Source: Mya arenaria (lineage: Eukaryota; Mollusca; Bivalvia; Myida; Myidae). Taken from it: 64,000 nucleotides of DNA. The translations under genes were made by a program, and so were the position numbers. Under the pieces are notes generated by a model, which made no database searches, had not been told where the DNA came from, and saw nothing but the letters and a program-made list of their open reading frames with translations. Numbering within the stretch: position 1 is the stretch's first letter; each line of letters opens with the position of its first letter. Where the stretch lies: the NCBI RefSeq assembly GCF_026914265.1, contig NC_069124.1, forward strand, positions 92,079,066 to 92,143,065. The letters are read 5' to 3'. Below, one piece after another: positions 34,323 through 44,774 of this stretch.

Positions 34323-37300
34323 GCTTTTTAGCTCGACTATTTGAAGAATAAGGAGGGCTTTACTAATCGCCCCAGCGTCGGCGTCCGGTTAAAGTTTTAG
34401 GGCAAGTTAGGATTTTCACTAAAAGTCCAATACCCTTGATTCAATTGCCTTAATAAATACTTCACACAGTTGTTCATGGCCATCACATAATGAGGTTAGA
34501 TAACTCCATATTATCCTTTATACAAATTATAGCCCCTGATTGACTATGGAACTAAGTTTTAGGGCAGGTCGGGATATTTATTAATAACTTCTATACCCTT
34601 CATTCAATTGACTTAATACTTCACACAATTAATGACAACCATCTTACAATAAGGTTACATAACTCCATTTAAACCCTAAATACCAATTTTGGCCCTTGAT
34701 TTACTTTTTTATGCCCCCGAATATTAAAATCGCACCGTCCGTCCGTCTGTCCGTCCGTCCGTCCGACTCAATAACTCAGAATATTATGGACAGATTTTAA
34801 AATAACTTGCCACATGTGTTCGGCATACCAAGACGACGTGTTGCGTGCAAGAACCGTGTCCCTACCTCTAAGGTCAAGGTCACACTTAGGTGTTTATTCA
34901 CAATGGAATGCTGCATATAAGGACATAGAGTATAGGTTGTTGTGTCCGGGCTGTAACTTTCCCTTGTATGGACAGATTTTAAAACAACTAGCCACATGTG
35001 TTCGGCATACCAAGACGACGTGTCGCGTGCAAGAACCGTGTCCCTACCTCCAAGGTCAAGGTCACACTTAGGTTTTTATTCACAATAGAATGCTGCATAT
35101 AAGGACATAGAGTATAGGTTGTTGTGTCCGGGCTGTAACTTTCCCTTGTATTGACAGATTTTAAAATAACTTGCCACATGTGTTTGGCATACCAAGACGA
35201 CGTGTCGCGTGCAAGAACCGTTTCCTTACCTCCAAGGTCAAGGTCACACTTAGGTGTTTATTCCCAATGGAATGCTGCATATAAGGACATAGAGTATAGG
35301 TTGTCGTGTCCGGGCTGTAACTTTCCCTTGTATGGACAGATTTTAAAATAACTTGCCACATGTGTTTGGCATACCAAGACGACGTGTCGCGTGCAAGAAC
35401 CGTGTCCTTACCTCCAAGGTCAAGGTCACACTTAGGTGTTTATTCCCAATGGCATGCTGCATATAAGGACATAGAGTATAGGTTGTCGTGTCCGGGCTGT
35501 AACTTTCTCTTGTATGGACAGATTTTAAAATAACTTGCCACATGTGTTCAGCATACCAAGATGACGTGTCGCGTGCAAGAACCGTGTCCCTACCTCTAAG
35601 GTCAAGGTCACACTTAGGTGTTTATTCACAATGGCATGCTGCATATAAGGACATAGAGTATAGATTGTCGCGTCCGGGCTGTAACTTTCCCTTGTATGGA
35701 CAGATTTTAAAATAACTTGCCACATGTGTTCGACATACCAAACGACATGTCGCGTGCAAGAACCGTGTCCCTACCCTTAAGGTCAAGGTCACACTTAGGT
35801 GTTTATTCACAATGGAATGCTGCATATAATGACATAGAGTATAGATTGTCGTGTCCGGGCTGTCACTTTTCCTTGTATGGACAGATTTTAAAATAACTTG
35901 GCACATGTGTTCGGCATACCAAGACGACGTGTCGCGTGCAAGAACCGTGTCCCTACCTCTAAGGTCAAGGTCACACTTAGGTGTTTATTCACAATGGCAT
36001 GCTGCATATAAGGACATAGAGTATAGGTTGTCGTGTCCGGGCTGTAACTTTCCCTTGTATGGACAGATTTTAAAATAACTTGCCACATGTGTTTGGCATA
36101 CCAAGACGACGTGTCGCGTGCAAGAACCGTGTCCTTACCTCCAAGGTCAAGGTCACACTTAGGTGTTTATTCACAATGGAATGCTGCATCTAAGGACATA
36201 GAGTATAGGTTGTCGTGTCCGGGCTGTAACTTTCCCTTGTATTGACAGATTTTAAAATAACTTGCCACATGTGTTCGGCATACCAAGACGATGTGTCGCG
36301 TGCAAGACCCGTGTCCCTACCTCTTAGGTCAAGGTCACACTTAGTGTTTATTCACAATGGCATGCTGCATATAAGGACATAGAGTATAGATTGTCGTGTC
36401 TGGGCTGTAACTTTCCCTTGTATGGACAGATTTTAAAATAACTTGCCACATGTGTTCAGCATACCAAGATGACGTGTCGCGTGCAAGAACCGTGTCCCTA
36501 TCTCTAAGGTCAAGGTCACACTTAGGTGTTTATTCACAATGGAATGCTGCATATAAGGACATAGAGTATAGGTTGTCGTGTCCGGGCTGTAACGTTCCCT
36601 TGTATGGACAGATTTTAAAATAACTTGCCACATGTGTTCGACATACCAAGATGACGTGTCGCGTGCAAGAACCGTGTCCCTACCCTTAAGGTCAAGGGCA
36701 CACTTGATGACATAGAGTATAGATTGTCGTGTCCGGGCTGTCACTTTTCCTTGTATTTACAGATTTTAAAATAACTTGCCACATGTGTTCGGCATACCAA
36801 GACGACGTGTCGCGTGCAAGATCCGTGTCCCTATTTCTTAGGTCAAGGTCACACTTAGTGTTTATTCACAATGGAATGCTGCATATAACGACATAGAGTA
36901 TAGGTTGTCGTGTCCGGGCTGTAACTTTCCCTTGTATGGACAGATTATAAAATAACTTGGCACATGTGTTTGAATTACCAAGACGATGTGTCGGGTGCAA
37001 GACCCATGTTCCTACCTCTAAGGTCAAGGTCACACTTAGTGTTTATTCACAATGGAATGCTGCATATAAGGACATAGAGTATAGGTTGTTATGTCCGGGC
37101 TGTAACTTTTTCTTGTATGGACAGATTTTAAAATTACTTGCCACATGTGTTCGACATACCAAGACGACGTGTCACGTGCAAGACCCATGTCCCTACCTCT
37201 AAGGTGAAAGATACACTTTGTGTTTATTCACAATGAAATGCTGAATATAAGGACATAAGAATGTAGGTTGTCAAGTACGGGTGGTATTTTTTTATGTTCA

Positions 37301-37918
37301 GAGGCAATTTAAAATAACTTGCCATATGTATCTTTTTATCTTTAACTTTTCATGTACTGACCTTGTTCATAGGTCAATGTCACATTCGGGGGCATTCGTC
37401 ACATACTGTGACAGCTCTTGTTTTTAAATTTCTTTTGATTTCTTTTGACAAGCACATTTCATATTCTTAACCAGATTTTCACAAAGGGAAAACAAGTTAT
37501 AAGAATGACTTGTGTCATTGTTTAGGCGGGCTGGTGGGAGGGCAGCATCAAAGTCACCTTATGTATCGAATATCTAGCTAAGTTTGGCATCCAGTGACCA
37601 AACTTTTTGGTACATAGGAAGAGGTTATAGAGACCTTTCATGAGATTGCATATGAGGCCCAATAGAAAAATGATTGGTATTGAATAACTTAAGTAAGGGT
37701 TGACATATTGCGAGCAAACTTGGTATATATAAAGAGTTTATAGAGGCCTTTCATGAGATTGTGTTTTGGGCCCCGAGAGAAACGGTCACTGTTTACTTTT
37801 TAATTTGATTTTTATTGCTCGTGACAGGCACATACATCAATATTGTATTCACTTCTAAGTCAAAGCAGCAGAGTCAAGCGCGCTGTCTTACAACAGCTCT
37901 TGTTATTTATTATAACAA
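34323..37918 (+). mobile_element. Tandem-core, Helitron-like repeat element, split by a nested insertion
   Basis: The left part (34323-34710) begins AGCTCGACTATTTGAAGAAT. The right part (37421-37918) ends GCGCTGTCTTACAACAGCTC then TTG, with a short CTGT/ACAG stem before CTCTTG. An inverted copy at 48040-49515 has both parts directly joined, which shows that 34711-37420 is a later insertion. It is non-coding; the family has recurrent 'TGAATGAAGG...' and 'CTTTCATGAGATT' motifs. Confidence 0.65.
34711..37420 (+). mobile_element. Pearl-like Helitron-type element with 14 tandem 182-bp units
   Basis: It starts ATGCCCCCGAATATTAAAAT, followed by a CCGTCCGTCTGT microsatellite. Then come about 14 copies of a 182-bp unit anchored on GACAGATTTTAAAATAACTT and AAGGTCAAGGTCACACTTAG; one unit is shortened to about 154 bp near 36609-36763. 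It closes with TTCGGGGGCATTCGTCAC, a GTCAC/GTGAC hairpin and AGCTCTTG. ATGCCCCCGAA and TTCGGGGGCAT are inverse 11-mers. This layout (5' part, microsatellite, tandem core of about 160-180 bp, hairpin 3' end) is that described for bivalve 'pearl' elements and other Helitron-associated elements. It has no coding capacity. Confidence 0.75.
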
Positions 37919-38329
37919 GTTGGCTTCTGCACAAATGCATGTGGTGCTGAAGTTTGGTTTCCTGTGGTTTGTATGACAAGATGCATTGCATTAGTTCATT
38001 TTATCATTGAATATTGTTAACATATTGAATACGAATATTCATACATAAATAACCGTCTTAAGTGAGCATTCAACTACTTGTAGGTAAAATTATTCAGAGC
38101 AAAACATTATAAGCTCTGCTTTAATTTTTATCCGTTTTAGTATAAAATAGTGAAACACAGAATGTTGCAATCTGATGTTTGATGTATACAATGTATGTAA
38201 AATAAAATATGTTTAAACTAAGCGATCATGAGCTGTTTTCTGGGTGGCTTTACTGGTTCCCTTGAGCACATCTTCTGTTGGTGAACTTGGCCAGTGCTGT
38301 TATCTCAGTCGAAACTTTCAATTGCATAT

Positions 38330-38535
38330 GATGCTACAGTTTAATAATGTCGGCCTCTCGCCCAAGAGATTGTGGGTTTGAGCCCCAACAGGGTGGCAAT
38401 GGCCTTGTGCTATACATGCCAACCTCTCACCATAAAGACGGTCTGGTTGACACGCATCAGAGTGATAGGGGTCTATTGGCGTAGACAAAAAAAGTTGTAA
38501 AACGGTAGATCTGAGAGAGTGCAGCTTTAAAGCCA
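38330..38535 (+). repeat. tRNA-SINE fragment joined to a MITE end
   Basis: GTCGGCCTCTCGCCCAAGAG then ATTGTGGGTTTGAGCCCCAA contains a B-box-like sequence. The block ends GAGAGAGTGCAGCTTTAAAG, which is the inverted terminus of the MITE found at 10402. Confidence 0.4.
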
Positions 38536-38718
38536 TTTAGGATGGTTAGCGATTAATGGCATTCTTGGATTAAACTTTGTCATATTAATGATGCATTTCA
38601 ATAAACAAAAATGTTATTTGATACAGTCAATTATAACCGAACATTTCAAACCATAATGTATCGATCTTTAAATCTCAGCATTTGCTCACTTCATAATAGG
38701 AACTGAAACTGTCACGTG

Positions 38719-41700
38719 TTAATCTCCGGTGTGTTTGCTCTTTCCCGGGCCCTGTAGGAGTTGTTTCAGATATCGCTCCACCTGCTGGTCCAGGGAGGCT
38801 TCTTGATTGAAGGACAGGTGACACCCATTAACCCCTACCTCGGTCTGTCCGCGGCTCTGCTCCGCCTTGCAGCACTCTCGGCTCTCGGGAGATTTTCGCC
38901 CTGTTTTTATTCCTGCAAAGCAATAACATGAATTAAAATGAATGTTGTTATGTACAGCTCATGTTCCTTATTAAGCAATGTTGTACATCCCTCGAAGAAA
39001 TTCAAGGGAAAACAGTGAATCATTAAAGCTAAGAAAGACAACAAAAGCGTCGCCAATGCTCGTTTGCTGTTGTTTTAGCTCTTATACTGACCAAACACGG
39101 TGTCCATTGTTCGTGCGCATGTAAACAATTGCTTATGAGCGCGCCACAGTCTTCAATTTCAATTGTATCTTAATCAAACGTATACAGTAGTTAGATATCC
39201 ATGAGAGCTCGGTTACTTTTTTTAAACCGAGCAGGTCCGCCAATGCATGACTGGATTATGGACCTGGAAATGCTGCAGTATTTTAAGGGATACAGCATTG
39301 TGCAGAAAGTTTGTATTATTGTAGTAGTTCTTGCCCTTTGCAAAATATATGGTTCACGGATTGCTTCCCTTGTGCAGTTGTGAGTTCAGTACATAACAAA
39401 AACATTAATGCCGGTATAGAATAGGCTCTCGCGGGCCTCTTGTTTGCTTTATGGTCAAGGTTAAGAAATGCAAGACGGACGACACCAAGGCTATCACAAT
39501 ACTTCGACATTCTTCTGCGAAAACGACGAGTCACTCCTTCGTTAAGTGAGTTTACCTGTTCAAACCACATTTCGCTGACGACTTAGTCCCGAGGCAAGGA
39601 GCGCAACTCGTCCAATTAACATTGTGAACTTCACGGAAACAATGTGTCATATCTCTTCTCCGTATACAGTACAATGTAATTCATGGAATTGTTTACTTCA
39701 ATGATTTAAAACCAATCCCATTACGGTTAGTAAACTGCGTAGGTCGGGTATAACTGAATAGAACATGTGCACACGTGCAGTTCGAACTCTTATTGCGAAC
39801 AGTAATCTTAAACTAGCGTCTAACCATTGTTAAATGTGCAGTAGACCTCAGATCCTTCAAACGATACTGTTTACTGATAATCGGTTAATGTGTTATGTTA
39901 ATTTTGAACAGCGTTATTTTATTGACTTTGATCGTTTAGATTTGAGAGACAAAAAAGTCAATTCCCAAGAATCTAATTTCGCATTTAAATAAATAGGTCC
40001 ATTTTGCATATGCATGTATTGGCTGACAGGACATTTTCAATAATTTCAGAGTTCGTTATGTCTCTCCTTTATACTGTTTTTGACATTATTTTTTTCAAAC
40101 AATTTTTGTCCGAAGCAGAAGTCGGAAACTTCTTGACGAAATTGAATGGCACTTGGAAAATTGATGGATGGCAATAATCTTGCAAAAATAACTTTCAAAT
40201 TGAAATTATGTTAATAAACCTTTGAATATGGATACTAACAGTGTGGAGTCATGCACAATATATGATGTTTAACTACTGGGTACTAAATTGCAAAGTAACT
40301 TCCACTTGTACATTTATTTTCTTTAACAAAGTTTATCAACAGACTTAATTGGAAACAACCGAATGGAATTCAATGAAAATTAGAATAATAATAGCTAACA
40401 ATGTGAAACCGTAAAATGTGCAAGGATAAGAACTATTTGGCCCATTTTTGCAAAATTATCTCCCATATTACATGGAATGAGTTTTTAAATAGAAAGTGCA
40501 CCGTTTGTTGCATTGTTATATCCCATGGGGTCTTTGCTATTTACTTTACTCATTTTTAATGTTTTCACTGAAACATAATATTTCTTCTGAGATTCCTCCG
40601 TAAAGATGAATGCAGTATTTTGAAACAAACATTTCAAGAATTTACTAAAATTCGTGCGCCAGTGGATGCGTTTTCATATAACATAAAAAGATCCTCTTGA
40701 CAACGCTGTGTACGTTACGCAAACTTTAAAATTGGTCTCCTTAGAAATTGAACATTAAGAACTCCACTACAGATTTTAAGTCTCATATTTCACACTCATG
40801 AATAATCAAATGTCTAGCATAACATAATTGTTTCTTGACAAAACGAGAGTTAAAATAAGTTGAAAATATAAACATGCATCACATTCCCATTTTTTCGATA
40901 ATTATGTCTTCGTACAAACTAAATCCATATCTTAAGAAAGAATCCATGTTTATATCTTCATAACTGGGGGGGTCGTCTGTATGTGCATTCGTGTATGTGT
41001 TTTCGTGCGTGCGTGTGTGTTTTCTACGTGCGTATGTCTGCGGGCGTTCGTGTGTATTTTCGTGCGTGGGTGCGTGTGTGTTCGTGCGTACGCCTGACTT
41101 CTCTTCCCTAATTAATTTGTTTTACAGTCACATGTGGCATGTATTTTTTAATTCATAATGGCTTTAGATAATTTATATGCATGTTGATATTGGCAAGGTA
41201 ACAGCTTGATAAAGACCTACCCTTGAACTTTGAGATGTAAGTGGCTATGATGGAGCTTGGGTCCTTCCCCTTTGGTGTATCCAGGGTCTCAGCTATCAGG
41301 CAGTCGAGCAGCCGTTGTGTGCTGAGCGTTGCTGAAGCCCTTTTCCTACAATTGTCCTTCTCGGGCCTGCTGTTGGTAGCTCGAGTCAAATTAATGGCGG
41401 AAGTAACCGATTTTCTTGTCAAACTGCAATTTGATAGATTTACAGTTCCGTTTTTCAAGCTGTGTATTTTTCTTATTCTTACCAATTTATTGTTAGTCCG
41501 TGAATAATCCAGAGGTTCATTATTGTTTTCTGGCAATATTGCGTACTTCAGACAATTACTGGTCCTTTCGTCGCTGTGATGTGCACATAGAAAGGGGGAT
41601 TCACTCAGCCGAAATGTGGTAAGTCCATCCTGTTGGTGGCCGTGCTGCTGCAGCTGTCCGTACAGCAGACAGCCGCTGGTTCGGAGATAGGTGGCGAAGA

Positions 41701-41842
41701 TGGATCCCGTATCCACGTCCGTCCACTCAGCACAGTCCGGCTCCACAACCGGACACTCTGCTTCTGTACTAGCGGTTGTAACGTTCGAAGTATCGTTCAT
41801 GCTGCATTTTAAAGTTAAACTGCCACCATCAATATCTACCAT
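38719..41842 (-). CDS. Two-exon gene, protein of unknown function (271 aa)
   Basis: Exon 1 is 41842-41221 and exon 2 is 38912-38719 (TAA). The junction is phase 1, with donor G|GTAGGT and acceptor TTTGCAG|GA. I do not recognise the family. The N-terminal half is Ser/Thr- and Cys-containing (WTDVDTGSIFATYLRTSG, LLYGQLQQHGHQQ). A helical stretch (LSTQRLLDCLIAETLDTP...SSIIATYISKFKG) runs across the intron. The C-terminus has a predicted amphipathic helix (SLDQQVERYLKQLLQGPGK). There is no signal peptide or membrane segment. The reading frame across a spliced 2.3-kb intron, and composition unlike the surrounding AT-rich DNA, support a real gene. Start ATG 41842 has AACA before it. Upstream non-coding exons are possible. 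Confidence 0.65.
40975..41100. repeat. GT-rich low-complexity tract
   Basis: Degenerate (GT)n/(CGTG)n sequence within the intron of the 38719-41842 gene. A similar tract lies at 12750-12830. Confidence 0.8.
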
Positions 41843-42763
41843 TGTTTAAACATTTTTACACACAAACACTGCTAACATTAACGCACTAATACTGTGTGCT
41901 TACAACCAAGTACATAAGTTGTCAATCAATAAATTCAGTAGCCAACACAACACACACTGTCGATCAATACTTCATCTGAATACTGTAATGCAGTTATATG
42001 AGTAAAGCTGAAAGGGAAAGAAACACGTTTAATATTAAAAGGTATTGCCTCATGTTTTGGACCAAAACATAATTTTCCAGGTAATGCATCAGAAAACACT
42101 CATTTTATCATGTTTCTCTATGATATCGAAATTGTAGATAAAATACAATAATAGTACAATAATAGTATACAAAAAAAACAAGTATTAGTGGGGTGCGAAC
42201 CCATGCCGGTAAAGTCGGATTTTTTTATAACAACCGACGCCAAAACCAAAAAGCCTCCAAGCACTTTTACTATAGTGGTAGATATTTCAACGTCATAGAA
42301 ATACATTAATAAAGTGAATATCAACGTTGTTAACGCTAATTAATGAAAATTGTGGTCTTCAAAGACGGTATTTGAGCAAATATCAACATTTGCTAAGAGT
42401 TTCAGCTTTTTTATCGTTTTAACACTCCTTACGGTTTGTCTACTTTTATTTTGATATTCAAAAGAGCGCATTTCACAAAAAAACATGAGCGAGTACCTTT
42501 AACATTGATTAAATAGGTTAGGTAGATAATAATAATACAAACATTGACGCAATGCATGTATGCATATTATTTCATCGCATTCCTATTTTCGATATGTTGA
42601 CATAAATTGCATAACATATACATTAATAAACATTTATTCGTAACCCTCTGCAAATGGTTAGGGTTGAGTGAAAATCATTGGAACCAGGAAGTGAATTAAG
42701 TGCCAGGCGAACTAGCCATTTGACTGAAGATTGCAGTGTGTTCCGTGATCAACGACTGGCAAG
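41843..42763. other. Intergenic region between divergent genes
   Basis: Separates the minus-strand unknown gene and the plus-strand vWA gene, so it probably contains both promoters. It includes a MITE-like remnant ending ACATGAGCGAGTAC near 42500, related to 13210-13580. No TATA box can be assigned with confidence. Confidence 0.4.
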
Positions 42764-43918
42764 ATGGGTGAACTTGACCTGGTGTTCGCCATTGACTGCA
42801 CGTCCAGCATGGACCCCTACATCACTGAGGCCCGCGACAACGTCATTGGCATTATCAACGCGCTCGTTTCGTTGGGTTGCGACCTCCATATGGCTTTAGT
42901 GGAGTACAGGGACCATCCGCTATGCGAGCCTACCTTTGTGACACAGACGCACGACTTTACTACCATACCTGGGGAAATGAAGAATTGGCTCCAAATGGCG
43001 ACGGCAGCTGGAGGCGGCGACGTACCTGAAGCTGTAGCTGATGCCTTGCAGGCAGTACTTTACCTCAGTTGGCGGGAGAAGGCGACAAAGGTGTGCGTGT
43101 TTATAACAGATGCACCACCACACGGACTAGGCACCTATGGTGATAAGTTACCGGACGGATGTCCGGATGGTCTGGACCCGATGGAGATTTGCCGCCAGCT
43201 CGCCACTAAGGGGGTGAGCGTATACATCGCCGGATGTGAACCGAGCATATGCGCATATAAGGACTTCTATCTGTCTGTGGCGCACATGACAGGCGGCCAG
43301 TACGTGCCTTTGGACCACGCAAAGTCTCTTGTAAACGTGATCATATATGGGGCAACGGAAGAAATGTCGCTTACAAATTTGGCCAATGAGACTGAGGCGC
43401 TAATCGAGAAGAGGATTGAAGATGGCGAGCCAATAAATGAGATGGAGCTTTCTATGTTTCTGCAAACAAAATGGCAACAACAGGGTGTGACCACTCAACA
43501 GCTACAAAAGGGAAAGAAGGAATTGAAGACGGCCATGGCGTCTAAGGCTGCCATGAAGATGACCAGAATGGACTTCAGTGACGTACAAACACACTATAAA
43601 ACCGCAAAACCAAAGCACAAGTGGAAGGTGGGGGAAACTCCAGAATCCAAGCAAAGGGCGGAGATTGATGCCAAACTTGCAGCGCTGTCGCAGCTTCCTA
43701 CCAAAACTAATCTTGCCACTGGTGGTAGAACCACGCTGAGTGTGGGAGGCTTGGCAGAAGCGCTGAGGGAGGCTGAGGCTGACACACAGGCCATCGACGC
43801 GGGGCCCAGCGACTTTAGGTGTATCCAGGGTGGTGTCACTCTCACACAAACGTCGAGGATTGTTCAGAAGTCTGTGATAAAGATGTCAAGGCTACGAGCA
43901 TCCATTGCTAAGCCTTGA
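42764..43918 (+). CDS. Intronless von Willebrand factor A domain protein (384 aa)
   Basis: A single open frame from AAGATGG to TGA. Residues about 5-205 form a vWA domain of the type found in alpha-kinase vwkA. The MIDAS motif is D11-C-T-S-S15 in the order D-x-T-x-S. GGGDVPEA follows with D86, then VCVFITDAPPHG with D116, both expected metal-site loops, and a Cys-rich patch (DGCPDG, GCEPSIC). The remaining 180 residues are polar and helical, with no alpha-kinase domain and no signal peptide or membrane segment, so the protein is probably intracellular. The missing introns suggest either an ancient single-exon gene or a retrocopy; no poly(A) remnant was seen directly downstream. A polyadenylation signal AATAAA lies at 44588. 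The gene converges on the GT32 gene. Confidence 0.85.
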   Translation: MGELDLVFAIDCTSSMDPYITEARDNVIGIINALVSLGCDLHMALVEYRDHPLCEPTFVTQTHDFTTIPGEMKNWLQMATAAGGGDVPEAVADALQAVLYLSWREKATKVCVFITDAPPHGLGTYGDKLPDGCPDGLDPMEICRQLATKGVSVYIAGCEPSICAYKDFYLSVAHMTGGQYVPLDHAKSLVNVIIYGATEEMSLTNLANETEALIEKRIEDGEPINEMELSMFLQTKWQQQGVTTQQLQKGKKELKTAMASKAAMKMTRMDFSDVQTHYKTAKPKHKWKVGETPESKQRAEIDAKLAALSQLPTKTNLATGGRTTLSVGGLAEALREAEADTQAIDAGPSDFRCIQGGVTLTQTSRIVQKSVIKMSRLRASIAKP

Positions 43919-44774
43919 ATACAGTAACACGAAACAACTTGTCAAGAGATGTTTTAGTTTTGGGTTGTGTTGTCCATATAATCAGTTTTCTACAAGTACT
44001 AGTCTCATACAGATATTATTTATCTACAGTAAAACCAACGTAAAATGGATATGAGTTTCTTACATTACAAACTACGTAAAAAGGGATATTAGTTTTCTAC
44101 AGTACAAACTACTTAATATGGATCGAGTTTCCTTCAGTACTGATCTCAGATTTATTTGTGTTTTTCGTGAACATGGAGAGTGGACCATTTCGATATGCCA
44201 TTAAATTGTCGTAGTTTTCACGAACTTACAACTTAATTACATGTTGTGTGTTGTTCGTCAACTTTAAGCGGTTTTAAATAGTTTCTGACATGGTCCGCTT
44301 ATACCGTGATCGCAAAAACTTAAATACCCGTTTTTGATTTCATTGTATCTCTTAATAATATGTAGCCTGTACCAAATACTTATTCAGTAAATTCTTGAAC
44401 AAGTGTATATATAAAATAATCGAAACATGATAAACAGCAAATGTACTACACTGTAATAATATATTCTTGAATTTGTTAACAAATGTATAAAAAATCGAAA
44501 CATGATAAACAGTATATGTACTACACTGTAATATTATATTCTTAAGTTTTAAACAAATGTTTAAATTATTCTATGCAGAAACATGATAATAAAAGTCGAG
44601 AAACCCTCGACATTCGTAGGGTGGTTTGTTTGCTCTCTGTGTGAAGTATGTACTGATGATCTACAATTGCAATACCATCCACATGTATTAACAGAACATA
44701 CTTGACCAAGTTCGTTTTAAATGTCTATATATTCTTCAGTCTTGAATAAATTTCAAACAAACATCAATATAAGC
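43919..44774. other. Intergenic/3' UTR between convergent genes
   Basis: AT-rich. It contains an imperfect duplicated block (ATGATAAACAGCAAATGTAC at about 44427, near-repeat at about 44505) and an AATAAA at 44588. Confidence 0.5.

Noticed and set aside
34797-36744. Series of similar 66-codon minus-strand ORFs
   Set aside because: One per 182-bp unit of the tandem-core element; a repeat artefact.
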